Part shown: in pieces, positions 54,138 through 63,555 of the stretch | Layout of the letters: each line of letters opens with the position of its first letter | How positions within the stretch are numbered: position 1 is the stretch's first letter | DNA from: an uncultured Phycisphaerae bacterium | GTDB taxonomy: Bacteria; Planctomycetota; Phycisphaerae; Sedimentisphaerales; Anaerohalosphaeraceae | Length of the DNA stretch: 64,000 nucleotides | Assembly: GCA_937949545.1 (NCBI GenBank) | Contig: CALEDR010000007.1 | Span: 1 to 64,000, forward strand | Reading direction: 5' to 3' | The notes under the pieces: model-generated | What the model saw: only the letters and a program-made list of their open reading frames with translations | What the model was told of the DNA's origin: nothing | The model's database searches: none | Position numbers and translations under genes: made by a program

Positions 54138-56376
54138 TTAAAAGGTGTGGATAACCTGAAATCCCAGGGCTGCCGGCTGAATGCGGTACATTCCCGGGAA
54201 GTCATTGGTAAAGCCGAATTTGCGTTTGCCCAGGTCCTTGTCAAACCAGCCCAGAATGTTGTAGGCATCCAGACGGAACGTGGTGTTGGCGCTGTATTGG
54301 TACTCCAGACCCATATTCCAGAACCAGCTTGGCTCAAACGATTCCAGACCGTTTTTCTGGTCAAACCGGGCCGGACTCCAGGCAAAAAGACGTGCATAGT
54401 CTTTGCCGCCGGGTCAGCCCCAATAAACAATCGCCGAACTGCTCAGCAGCCACTTGTCCTCGAATCGCCACGTCAGGCGCAGTTTCGTCTCATGATTGGC
54501 CCAGTTGGCAAAATTATTGCCGCGCCCGCTGTAAGCCGCCGTTTCTTCGATGGATGAGATACCCTTGAAAAGCGATACGTCGTCCAGTTGGGTGTAGGTT
54601 TGCGATGTCGAAAACTCCAGCCGGTCGCTGGGTTTATAGAGAATTTCCCCTTCGGCTCCATAGGATTTCAGATTCGCTACCAGACCTGTGCCGCCCAGAC
54701 TGCTTGAATAACTGACCAGGTCCTGGTCGTGAATAAAGTAGCCGGCCGCCAGCCACAGATTCCGGTTGTGCTGACGTTCATAGCGGATTTCAAAAGCATC
54801 GAGTGTTTCATAATCGCTGTTGTGTTTTCCGGCCATATCGCTGCGCTTCATATTTTCCGCCACATCTGTACGGGAAGCACGACCCAGCATCAGTTTAATG
54901 GTATCCTCGGAAGAAGGGGTCAAGACCAGCGTTCCCCGCGTCGAAAACATCTGTTTCACAAACGTATGGTCGTCCATACGAGCGCTGAAAAAGGCCGTCA
55001 GCCAGGTATTGACTGTCCATTGATATTCACCGATCAAAGACCGCATATCAGTGCCCCAGCGAGGCATTTCGCGACGGTTGCCCATTATGTAATTGAGCGT
55101 CTGGTCTTCCCCAATGGGGTCCAGACCGAATTCTTCGTGGCTCCATTCGCCTCCAAAGGCCGCCTTGTGATTTTCATTCAGGTTCCAGTTGGCCATGATT
55201 CGTCCGTTGTATTCATCTTCGCGATAGGCCGCTTCTCGGCTGAATCCCCATGGGGTGGACTCAAACTGAGTCAGGTCATAGCTAAACCGGTACAGCACGC
55301 TGAAAGCATCAGAAATGTCCTGTTTGTATTCGGCGGTGAGGGTTCCCTGTGCATAGCCGACCCCGTACGCGATGTCCCGCTGCGGCCAGCCGCCTTCGAG
55401 CGGACGAAATTCGCATTGGTCCACGTATTCGCCGCCCTGTGTAAAACGGGCCCACACGTTCAAATCCCCCAGTGTATAATGGGCATGCAGTTTCATCCGC
55501 GGCCTTCCTCGGTAGGCCTCATTATAGTTTTTCATGAAATCCGGGTTGTGGTAATATTCATCTACTCCCAGCTGATAGCCCGGCTGATTTGGAGTTCCCC
55601 ACCAGCCGGAGGGGCCGCCTTCTTTGTATGCACCCGGTCCGCAAAGATACCGCAACGGCGACTTGGAGGGTTCGGCGCCGGGATACAGGGAACCGCCGGC
55701 ATACACCAGAAGCCCTTCGTCCTCCGAGAACATCCGACCCCATTTTAGTTCTGCAGAGTAGTATTCTTCCATGATTCCCGACCGAAACGATGCTTCCGTT
55801 CCCTGAAATGTTTTCGGGTCATCGATGATTAAGTTGATGACCATCGACAGGGCCCCGGCTCCGTACAGGGCGGAGCCCGGACCGCGAATGACTTCAATCC
55901 GCTGGAATGTCGCGGAGCATCGGCAAATCCCGCTCGCTGTACACGCCGAAGTCTGTCTTTTCATTCATCACGCGTCCGTTAACCAACAGCAGATATTTAT
56001 CATCTTTGCCGATAATGCCCCGCAGTCCCATGTGCCGCGGTTTGGTGCCGGTAAAGACCCACTGAAAGTTCGGCACATAGATTTCCAGCAGCTCGAGCAG
56101 ACTTCGTGCTCCGGACTGGAGAATCTGCTGACGTGTGATGATGGTCATTGTCATCGGCGTCTTGCGTTTGGTGGTTTCGGTCAATGATGCTGTGCTGATT
56201 TCCACATTCATCAGTTCTTCCAAAGACATTTCGAATAAGTCCGGGGCGGCCGTCCGGTCTTCAGCAGCGGGATTCGGGGAAGAGGCGCTGCCGTCCGGAA
56301 GGGTCTTTCCGAAAGAAATCCGGACAAAAAAAACCATTAATCCTGTATGAAACAACACGATTGCTGTCCGCTTCAT
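54138..56376 (-). pseudogene. Broken TonB-dependent receptor, paralogue of the one at 31225
   Basis: Starts at 56376 (GAGGA eight bases upstream) with a signal peptide, D-L-F-E-M-S-L-E-E-L-M, a plug domain and a barrel ending V-I-H-T-F. Two lesions interrupt it. Near 55904-55905 one extra base breaks R-D-I-Q-R-I-E-V-I-R-G-P in the plug. At 54414-54416 an in-frame TGA replaces the residue after V-Y-W-G, where the paralogue has Phe in I-Y-W-G-F-P-G-M-K-D-Y. After the TGA the frame continues for 91 further sense codons to the true end at 54138. As it stands no functional receptor can be made. Confidence 0.88.
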
Positions 56377-56639
56377 AAAAGGGTCCTCGCCTGCCTGTTG
56401 CTCTGTTTGGAGAGACTCCTTCCGTGCGATTTCGGAGAAAAAAGGAGAGCAATAAACCATTTTTTTGCGAAAAACAGCAATTTTTGCTGGACGGAAAACC
56501 AGCGTCCTATAATAAACGGGAGCGGTGCAGCGGACCGATGGAAAGATGGTATGGTCTTAGGAAATTAAGGGAATAAACAAGTCTGATAATTCCTTTTTCT
56601 CTGAACAGGGGATACCCTATATTTTAATGTGAAATCATG

Positions 56640-57500
56640 TCATGAAATCATGGAAAATGCCTGCCGGATATAATCAACCACAGCATCTTCCTCGTTGGAG
56701 GCGATGATTTCATCGGCATAGGATTTCAGGGATTCGTGGGCATTGGCCACGGCTACAGCACGGCCGGCGGTTCGAAACATCTGTATATCGTTGATATGGT
56801 CGCCAAACACCACGACATCCTCCATCGCAAATCCGTACATTCGAGCCAGTTCTGCTATGGCCTTGGATTTGCACGCGGCGGCATCGTGGATTGTCAGCCA
56901 CCAGTGTCCGTTGGAGTAGGGATTTTGAAAATGAAACCATTCGAGCCGTTTGCCGTATTGCTCCTCCAGACGCCGGGCAAGCCGCTCAACCTGCCGGTCC
57001 TCCCCCATCACCGCAAACGAGACCACCTGCAGCGAAAGCGCCTTTTCCAGCGGTTCCATCCGGCACAGACGGGCACGGCTGTGCTCCATCAGCACCCCGT
57101 GAAACCAGCGCATCTGTTCGTTCAGCAGGTCCTGATAATACAGTTTGTCGGAACGGCCGTCGAACCCGCAGATAAACGGAACCAGCCCGGCGCGGCGAAT
57201 TTCTTCATACACCGATTCGGCCAGATTTTTTTCAATGGCTTTGACCTGCAGCACCCGGCCGGTGGCGAAATCCGACAGAAACGCCCCGTTGACGGCAATC
57301 ACCGGCAGACGCAGCGGAACCCCTTCCAGCAGCGGCACAATCTCGCTCCAGGTGCGGGCGCTGGCTACGGTGAAGTTGACCCCCGCTTCCAGCAGCTCAC
57401 ACAGCCGGCGGCGGCTGGTTTCGGAAAGCGTTCCGTCGCTGCGCAGCAGCGTGCCGTCCAGGTCGGATACATACAGGATGCGGCGAATATCCGAGTCCAC
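56640..57500 (-). CDS. HAD-superfamily phosphatase (Cof type)
   Basis: 286 residues starting at a GTG (57500) with AGGA seven bases upstream. Motif I is D-L-D-G-T-L-L (13-19), motif II V-A-S-A-R-T, motif III a Lys in A-C-K-S-K-A, and motif IV F-G-D-H-I-N-D-I-Q-M. The large C2 cap domain (about 85-190) places it in the Cof subfamily, which acts on sugar phosphates or pyridoxal phosphate. It lies three bases behind ktrA and probably ends this minus-strand series. Substrate unknown. Confidence 0.9.
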   Translation of the reverse strand: MDSDIRRILYVSDLDGTLLRSDGTLSETSRRRLCELLEAGVNFTVASARTWSEIVPLLEGVPLRLPVIAVNGAFLSDFATGRVLQVKAIEKNLAESVYEEIRRAGLVPFICGFDGRSDKLYYQDLLNEQMRWFHGVLMEHSRARLCRMEPLEKALSLQVVSFAVMGEDRQVERLARRLEEQYGKRLEWFHFQNPYSNGHWWLTIHDAAACKSKAIAELARMYGFAMEDVVVFGDHINDIQMFRTAGRAVAVANAHESLKSYADEIIASNEEDAVVDYIRQAFSMIS

Positions 57501-57503
57501 GTC

Positions 57504-58184
57504 TTATTCCTGCGGAAGTTTGGCCAGATCTCTGTCCGTGCCGGCCACCATCAGAATATCGCCGGCATAAATCACCGTATCGGGCATGGGGACGTTGATG
57601 ATGCTGTCCTCGTCCTCTGCATGGGGGCTGCTTTCCCGCTTGATGGCTACCAGGTTTACGTTGTATTTCTGGCGCAGCTGCAGCTCGCGGACGGTCTTGC
57701 CGTGGAAACTGTCGGCGGCTTTCACTCGCGCCAGACTGTAGCCCGGCGCAAAGTCGATTTTTTCATCAATGTGCGGGGCAATCAGCTTGTATGCCCATCG
57801 CTGGGCTGTTTCAATCTCCGGATAAATCACCTCCGTGGCTCCCACGGCACTGAAAACCTCGCCGGCTGTCAGGTCCGCCGCCCGGGCGTAGATTTTCGGA
57901 ACGCCCAGCTGCCGAAGATTGACGACTGTCAGAATCGCCGATTCAAAGGCTCTTCCCCGTTCGCCCATGCCGACGATGGCGACATCGACCTTGTCCACAC
58001 CCTGCGCGCGGAGGGCTTCCATATCCGTGCTGTCTAGACGAACGGCATGGCTGACCTGGTCGCGGATGTCTTCAATAATCTCCCGCTCCCGGTCGATGGC
58101 AATCACTTCCGCCCCGCTCATAGCCAGGGCAATCGCCAGCTTTTTTCCGAATCGTCCCAGCCCGATGACTGCAAACCGTTTCAT
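57504..58184 (-). CDS. ktrA: Potassium uptake regulatory subunit (KtrA/TrkA, RCK domains)
   Basis: 226 residues from the ATG at 58184 (GAGGAGA upstream). RCK-N has the dinucleotide loop V-I-G-L-G-R-F-G-K (7-15) and Asp31 at the end of strand 2; RCK-C fills residues about 140-226. These rings bind ATP/ADP or NAD(H) and gate the membrane subunit. It lies 13 bp behind the ktrB-like gene, the typical pair. The longer frame up to 58232 runs into ktrB and is not used. Confidence 0.92.
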   Translation of the reverse strand: MKRFAVIGLGRFGKKLAIALAMSGAEVIAIDREREIIEDIRDQVSHAVRLDSTDMEALRAQGVDKVDVAIVGMGERGRAFESAILTVVNLRQLGVPKIYARAADLTAGEVFSAVGATEVIYPEIETAQRWAYKLIAPHIDEKIDFAPGYSLARVKAADSFHGKTVRELQLRQKYNVNLVAIKRESSPHAEDEDSIINVPMPDTVIYAGDILMVAGTDRDLAKLPQE

Positions 58185-58197
58185 AAGGTCTCCTCGG

Positions 58198-59976
58198 TTA
58201 CCCCACCACAACCGGCTCCGACGGGTACTCAAAGCCGGCCGGCTTGATTTCGTGCGTCAGTCCCGCCAGAAGCGTCAGCGGTCCCAGACGCCCGATCAGC
58301 ATGGTGAATATGATAATCCATTTGCCGGCATCTGTCAAAGACGGTGTAATTCCCGTGCTCAGTCCCACAGTCGCCAGCGCCGAAGCCGCCTCAAACAGCA
58401 AATCCAGAAGGGCAAAATGGCTGTGCCGTTCGGTAATCGCTAGCCCCAGCGTCGCCGTCAGGAGCGTCAGCCCGAACAGGAACACCACCGTGACCGCCCG
58501 GCCCACGACCAGAAGCCGAATCGACCGGCGAAACATCTCCACGTCCCGTCGTTTGCGGATTGACGCCCACGCAATCATCACCACGACCGCAAAGGTAACG
58601 GTTTTGATGCCGCCGGCGGTAGAGCCGGGCGAGCCGCCGATAAACATCAGCACAATCAAAATAAACCGCGAGGCCTCCGAAAGCGAGGCAATGTCCACCG
58701 TATTGAAGCCGGCGGTTCGAGCGGACACGGAATGAAAAAAGGCCGTCAGAACATCCCCCTTATACGGGCCTTCCGGACGGCAGGTTTCAAACAAAAACAG
58801 CGCCCCTGTTCCGGCGGCAATCAGCAGCGCACTGACGGTCAGAACAATCTTGGTCTGAAGCTGCAGACGAACCGGCGAGCGGGCCGTAAACACAAAACCC
58901 GGATGCTTCAGCCTGTAAACAAACCGAACCAGATGGTCCTGGGCCACGCTGAGCAGATTGTACAGCACACTGAAGCCCAGACCGCCCAGAACAATCAGCG
59001 GAGCAATCACCAGATAGACGCGGGCGGTCGCTTTGTAGCTCATCAGATTGTCCGAAAACAAACTGAATCCTGCATTGCAGAAGGCGCTCACCGAGTGAAA
59101 AATGCTGCAGAACCACCGACCCTCCGGGGCGGCCAAACGCCCGTCTGCCTCCTCCCACATCGAATACAGCGCCAGGGCCCCGACGGCCTCCACCAGCAGG
59201 GTAGTCAGAATGATAAACGCAATCATCCGAACAATGCGGCTGAGGGTTTGGGTATTCAGCAGGTCCTGCATGGCCGCCGACTCCCGCACACTCAGCGCCT
59301 GGCCCAAAATCATCGCCATCACCGCCCCGAAAATCACAATTCCCAGGCCGCCCAGCTGAATCAGGGTCAGAATAATCATCTGCCCCATCGGCGTAAAATC
59401 TTTCCCGGTATCTTTGACAATCAGACCGGTCACACAGGTGGCGCTGGCGGCGGTGAACACCGCATCCGTAAAAGACAGCGGCTCCAGATGGTGAGAGCGC
59501 GGCAGCATCAGCAGACCGGAGCCGGCGGCAATCAGCACCACGAACAGACTCGCCAGCGCCCGCGGAGGATTTTTCCCCGTCGCCGCCGCCGCCACCATCG
59601 TCCGGCACAGTTTGACAATCACCTGGAGCACCAGATACGTGTCAATTGCAACCAGAATCGCCAGCCTCGCCCCGCCGGCGGAAAACCAGCGCCCGGCGCC
59701 GACCACCGACAAAAACAGAATCGACAGCAGCGGAAGTTCAAACCAGTTGTATTTCAAAAACTCCCGACGGGATTCCGCATTCCAGAAGCGGACCGCTTTC
59801 TCCGTCAGAAAAACAGCCAGACAGACAAACTGAATGCCGTACAGCACCGTCGCCGGCAGCAGCAGCCGGTCAAAGCCGTACAAGAGTACAAACGTAGCGG
59901 CCACCGTCGCGACCGCCAGACCATTGGCGGCCATCACGACCCGCTCCACAGCAGCATTTTTGTAGTGAATCCTCAT
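58198..59976 (-). CDS. ktrB: Potassium uptake membrane subunit (KtrB/TrkH) with N-terminal membrane extension
   Basis: 592 residues. The C-terminal 450 are a KtrB/TrkH channel with four pore loops: T-A-A-S-A-T-C-V-T-G-L, S-A-F-C-N-A-G-F-S-L-F, S-A-R-T-A-G-F-N-T and S-A-L-A-T-V-G-L-S-T-G. The first 130 residues add about four extra helices not found in KtrB of Bacillus or Vibrio; similar long forms exist in other phyla. The extension has no regular Arg/Lys ladder, so voltage sensing is not supported. It imports K+, with KtrA controlling it. The start codon has only a weak ribosome-binding site. Confidence 0.9.
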   Translation of the reverse strand: MRIHYKNAAVERVVMAANGLAVATVAATFVLLYGFDRLLLPATVLYGIQFVCLAVFLTEKAVRFWNAESRREFLKYNWFELPLLSILFLSVVGAGRWFSAGGARLAILVAIDTYLVLQVIVKLCRTMVAAAATGKNPPRALASLFVVLIAAGSGLLMLPRSHHLEPLSFTDAVFTAASATCVTGLIVKDTGKDFTPMGQMIILTLIQLGGLGIVIFGAVMAMILGQALSVRESAAMQDLLNTQTLSRIVRMIAFIILTTLLVEAVGALALYSMWEEADGRLAAPEGRWFCSIFHSVSAFCNAGFSLFSDNLMSYKATARVYLVIAPLIVLGGLGFSVLYNLLSVAQDHLVRFVYRLKHPGFVFTARSPVRLQLQTKIVLTVSALLIAAGTGALFLFETCRPEGPYKGDVLTAFFHSVSARTAGFNTVDIASLSEASRFILIVLMFIGGSPGSTAGGIKTVTFAVVVMIAWASIRKRRDVEMFRRSIRLLVVGRAVTVVFLFGLTLLTATLGLAITERHSHFALLDLLFEAASALATVGLSTGITPSLTDAGKWIIIFTMLIGRLGPLTLLAGLTHEIKPAGFEYPSEPVVVG

Positions 59977-60020
59977 ACCAGAGTTCTTACCGTCTTTGGG
60001 CGGCTTTTTCCAGCATATTT

Positions 60021-62123
60021 TCAGCCGACATCCGCCAGCCCCAGTGACGCTCCGAACCGCTCAATCAGGGCCTTGCGCAGGGCCGCCTGTTCCGGCCCGG
60101 ACAGAACCGGATCCCTCCGAATCAGCTCAAACGCCTGCTTGCGGGCGAACGTCAGCAGGTCAAAATCCTCGACAATATTGGCGATTTTCAGATCCGGCAG
60201 GCCGTGCTGGCGGGTACTGAACAGCTCACCCGGCCCGCGAAGACGCAAATCCTCCTCGGCTATCTCAAAACCATCGCCGGTGCGCGTCAGCACATCCAGA
60301 CGCTGCCGGGCCTCCGGATTGTCCGTTTCGGCAAACAGCAGACAATACGAGCGGTTCTGCCCGCGTCCGATTCGGCCGCGCAGCTGATGCAGCTGGGCCA
60401 GCCCGAACCGGTCGGCATTCTCAATCACCATCAGCGTCGCATTCGGCACATCCACACCCACTTCAATCACCACCGTGCTGACCAAAATCTGAATCCGTCC
60501 CGCCCGAAACTCCGCCATCATCTGCTTCTTTTCCTCGGCCGGCATTTGTCCGTGAAGAAGCCCCACCCGGAATTCCGGAAAAACGGCTTTGGACAAAAGC
60601 TGATATTCCTCCGCTGCGGCTTTTCGCCGGCCGTTTTCATCCGAGCCGTTTTCGCTTTCGATGCGGGGATACACAAAATAGGCCTGTCGGCCCGCCTGAA
60701 TCTGCCGACGCAGAAACTCCATCGCTTCGCGGCGTTTGTCCGGCGGAACCCATCGCGTAATCACCTCCCCGCGTCCGGGCGGGCGATTCCGAATCACCGA
60801 CACATCCAGGTCCCCGAAGACCGTCATCGCCAGCGTTCGGGGAATGGGGGTGGCCGTCATTACCAGACAATGCGGGGCGGCTCCTTTGCGGAGCTGGGCC
60901 CGCTGATGCACGCCGAACTTGTGCTGTTCATCAATCACCGCCAGCCCCAGATCCGCAAACGCAATATCCTCCTCCAGCAAGGCAACGGTGCCCACGACAA
61001 GGTCTATCTGTCTGCTCCGCAGCTGTTCGGCAATCCGCTCCCGCTCCGCCGGCGGCATTCCGCCCACCAGCAGCGCCCGGCGGACCCGGCTGCCTTTCAG
61101 ATAGCGTTCGATGCTCTCGGCGTGCTGTCGAGCCAGAATCTCCGTCGGCGCCATAATCGCCGCCTGCTTGCGGTTGGCGACCGCCAGCAGCGCCGCATAC
61201 AGCGCCGCAACGGTTTTGCCGGAGCCGACATCCCCCTGAAGCAGCCGGTTCATCGGAACCGGACGGCTCATATCCTGCACGATTTCCCGGATGACCGTCT
61301 CCTGGTCCTCTGTCAGAATGAACGGAAAACGCTGTCGAATCCGCCGGTCAATCGCCTCCGTCCAGACCATCGGAAAGGCGCGGCACTGATGCTCCATCTG
61401 GTGCCGGCGCACGGCCAGTCCCAGCTGCATCAGAAACAGCTCATCGTATTTGAGCCGCCGAAGAGCCCGCTGAACGGCCTGTTCATCCTCCGGCCGATGA
61501 ATCTGCCGATACGCCTCCGACCGCCCGCAAAAATCATTCTTTTTCAGAAACTCCTGCGGATAAAACTCCGGCAGCTGCTCACAGAGAACATCGAGGGAGG
61601 ATTGAATGATTTTCTTGATTTGCCAGGAAGGAAGTTTGGCACTGGCCGGATACACCGGGCCGCTGAAGGCTTCGATATCCTGCGGCTCATCCGCCCGCAG
61701 AATGTGAAATTGGGGATTGGTCAGCTGCAGCTGGTGCTTGTATTCGCTCACCGTCCCGATGGCCGCCAGACGCTGACCGGGCTCAATCTGGTTCATCAGG
61801 TATTTGCCGTGAAACCACACAATCCGGCAAACCCCCGTCTCATCCGCCAGCATCACTTCAAAGAACGGAGTCTTCCGATGCGCCTGATAATCCGTCTGCT
61901 CGACAATTCCGATTATGCAGACGGTTTGACCCTTTCGAAGGCCGCCGATTTTCGTCGGCTCCGGCGCAAACCGCCAGTCGCGCGGAAAATAATTCAGCAG
62001 ATCCTGAGCCGTATGGACCCCCAGTTCCGCCAGGGCCTCGGCCCGGGCCGGCCCGACCCCTTTCAGATACTGAACCGGTGTTGCCGGTGTTACGGCTGCT
62101 TTTGGATGCATCGATTCAGACAC
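60021..62123 (-). CDS. recG: ATP-dependent DNA helicase RecG
   Basis: 700 residues, normal length. An N-terminal wedge/OB domain ([10 protein letters not shown] near residue 19) precedes the SF2 motor: Walker A G-D-V-G-S-G-K-T near 292, D-E-Q-H-K-F (motif II), T-A-T-P-I-P-R-T-L, and the C-terminal Q-L-R-G-R-I-G-R-G. It remodels stalled forks and Holliday junctions. The start is a GTG at 62123; an ATG four codons in is possible. It follows pcm by 24 bp and precedes ktrB by 44 bp, probably in one transcript. Confidence 0.95.
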   Translation of the reverse strand: MSESMHPKAAVTPATPVQYLKGVGPARAEALAELGVHTAQDLLNYFPRDWRFAPEPTKIGGLRKGQTVCIIGIVEQTDYQAHRKTPFFEVMLADETGVCRIVWFHGKYLMNQIEPGQRLAAIGTVSEYKHQLQLTNPQFHILRADEPQDIEAFSGPVYPASAKLPSWQIKKIIQSSLDVLCEQLPEFYPQEFLKKNDFCGRSEAYRQIHRPEDEQAVQRALRRLKYDELFLMQLGLAVRRHQMEHQCRAFPMVWTEAIDRRIRQRFPFILTEDQETVIREIVQDMSRPVPMNRLLQGDVGSGKTVAALYAALLAVANRKQAAIMAPTEILARQHAESIERYLKGSRVRRALLVGGMPPAERERIAEQLRSRQIDLVVGTVALLEEDIAFADLGLAVIDEQHKFGVHQRAQLRKGAAPHCLVMTATPIPRTLAMTVFGDLDVSVIRNRPPGRGEVITRWVPPDKRREAMEFLRRQIQAGRQAYFVYPRIESENGSDENGRRKAAAEEYQLLSKAVFPEFRVGLLHGQMPAEEKKQMMAEFRAGRIQILVSTVVIEVGVDVPNATLMVIENADRFGLAQLHQLRGRIGRGQNRSYCLLFAETDNPEARQRLDVLTRTGDGFEIAEEDLRLRGPGELFSTRQHGLPDLKIANIVEDFDLLTFARKQAFELIRRDPVLSGPEQAALRKALIERFGASLGLADVG

Positions 62124-62147
62124 GCCGCCGAACTCTCCGCCTTCCCG

Positions 62148-62816
62148 TCATACCTCGCCAAATCCGTACTGCCCGATGAGTCTGACAAACCGGCACCCGC
62201 AGACACTCATAGGATGCAGAATGCCCTTTTCTTTCCGATAAACCGTCAGTGTCTGGGTCCAGGATTCCCCGATCGGGGCGACCAAAAGCCCCCCTTCGGC
62301 CAGCTGTTTTTCCAGCGGCGGAGGCACCGACGGCACAGCCGCTGTCAGCAGAATCCGCTCAAAGTGCATCTTCTCCTCCGGCCAGCCGACGCTGCCGTCT
62401 CCGACAAAGAACACCGCATTTTCGATTCCCAAACGCGCCAGTACGGCCTGCGCCCGCACCGACAGCTCGCTGAACCGTTCAATGGTATAGACCTTCTTGC
62501 ACAGCAGCGCCAGCACGGCCGTCTGATAGCCGGAGCCCGTGCCGATTTCCAGCACGGTCTCATCGCCTGTAAGACGAAGACACTGCGTCATCAGCGCCAC
62601 GATATACGGCTGGCTGATGGTCTGCCCCAGCCCGATGGCCAGCGGATAATCCGAATAGGCCTGGGCCGCATATTCCGGCTTGACAAACCACTCCCGCGGC
62701 AGACGGCCCATCACCTCCAGCACCCGCGGGTCGGTAATGTCCCGACCTTTCAGGTCCTGCTCAACCATCTGACGCCGCTGTTCGGCAAAACGAACATGCT
62801 CCTCAAAACTGACCAT
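62148..62816 (-). CDS. pcm: Protein-L-isoaspartate O-methyltransferase
   Basis: 222 residues from the ATG at 62816. It has the PCMT signature: R-E-W-F-V, G-Q-T-I-S-Q-P-Y-I-V-A-L-M (about 82-94), and the SAM-binding V-L-E-I-G-T-G-S-G-Y-Q-T (about 107-118). It methylates isoaspartyl residues to repair aged proteins. The ribosome-binding site is weak, and a frame reaching further upstream overlaps the divergent lipoprotein region. First gene of the pcm-recG-ktrB-ktrA-HAD series. Confidence 0.93.
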   Translation of the reverse strand: MVSFEEHVRFAEQRRQMVEQDLKGRDITDPRVLEVMGRLPREWFVKPEYAAQAYSDYPLAIGLGQTISQPYIVALMTQCLRLTGDETVLEIGTGSGYQTAVLALLCKKVYTIERFSELSVRAQAVLARLGIENAVFFVGDGSVGWPEEKMHFERILLTAAVPSVPPPLEKQLAEGGLLVAPIGESWTQTLTVYRKEKGILHPMSVCGCRFVRLIGQYGFGEV

Positions 62817-62876
62817 ATCGTTTATTTTGATAGAGAAATCCCTTTTTTGCAAAGTTTTTTTAAGACCCGTTCTTCC

Positions 62877-62905
62877 TTGCAAGACCTCCTTTCGAAGACC
62901 ATAAT
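62877..62905 (+). promoter_or_regulatory. Promoter of the lipoprotein gene
   Basis: TTGCAA (62877-62882), 17 bp, CATAAT (62900-62905), about 37 bp before the ATG at 62942. It lies in the divergent region shared with pcm. Confidence 0.5.
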
Positions 62906-62941
62906 GTACAGATAGAGCACATTCAGAAAAGGAGAAACAAG

Positions 62942-63538
62942 ATGCGGAAAACACGAAAGTATCTGCCGGTGTTTCTGATGGCCTTCGGGATGGGCTGTGT
63001 GCCGTCTCTGTATGAACTGTACACGGAGGATACGCTTGTCTTTGACCCAAAACTGGTGGGCTGCTGGCAGACGGAAAAGGGGGAGCTGTGGTGCTTTACC
63101 CGCCGTGCGAACACCAGCGGTTATGACCTGACGATTGTCGAGGAAAGCGAGAAGCGAAGCTACATGCTGGCCTATCTGGTTGAAATCGGGCCTCATCGCT
63201 TTCTGGATATCTCCCCGAAGGAATCGAAACGGCCCGACCTGGGCGGCTGGCAGGAGTATCACCTCCAGCCCGTTCATACCTTCTATCTGGTGGAGGCGAC
63301 AGAGCCCAATCTGATGCTGGCGGCGATGATGCCGGAAGCAATGGAGAAGCTCCTCGAGGAAAAACCGACTCTGCTGAAGCATGAAAAGGTCCGCGACCGG
63401 CTGATTCTGACGGCCTCCACACCGCAGCTGCAGGAGTTTCTCAGCAAACCGGAGATGGTGGACCAGGTTTTCGGTGAGGCCGCCGCTCTGAAGCCGTACA
63501 AATCCGGCGCGGCTGAGGAAAAAGAGCAGCCGAATTAG
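62942..63538 (+). CDS. Hypothetical lipoprotein
   Basis: 198 residues. A lipoprotein signal (M-R-K-T-R-K then hydrophobic, ending F-G-M-G-C, Cys19) leads to a soluble domain with G-C-W-Q-T and E-L-W-C-F-T early on, resembling lipocalin-like or beta-sandwich lipoproteins, followed by helical segments (about 125-180). AAGGAG before the ATG is good. It should be anchored in the outer or inner membrane. No known family is recognised. The tail is charged and low-complexity. Confidence 0.75.
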   Translation: MRKTRKYLPVFLMAFGMGCVPSLYELYTEDTLVFDPKLVGCWQTEKGELWCFTRRANTSGYDLTIVEESEKRSYMLAYLVEIGPHRFLDISPKESKRPDLGGWQEYHLQPVHTFYLVEATEPNLMLAAMMPEAMEKLLEEKPTLLKHEKVRDRLILTASTPQLQEFLSKPEMVDQVFGEAAALKPYKSGAAEEKEQPN

Positions 63539-63555
63539 GGCGAAATACGGGGTGT

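Noticed and set aside
54414-54416. TGA in the broken TonB receptor read as selenocysteine or tryptophan
   Set aside because: TGA ends many genes here (for example ktrB partners and cysH), no SECIS-like hairpin is evident, and the same gene carries a separate frameshift, so a nonsense mutation is simpler.
56475-56489. Inverted repeat CAGCAA-TTT-TTGCTG upstream of the broken receptor
   Set aside because: Could be an operator, but it is unlike the LacI palindrome at 31136 and has no second copy or promoter clearly overlapping it.
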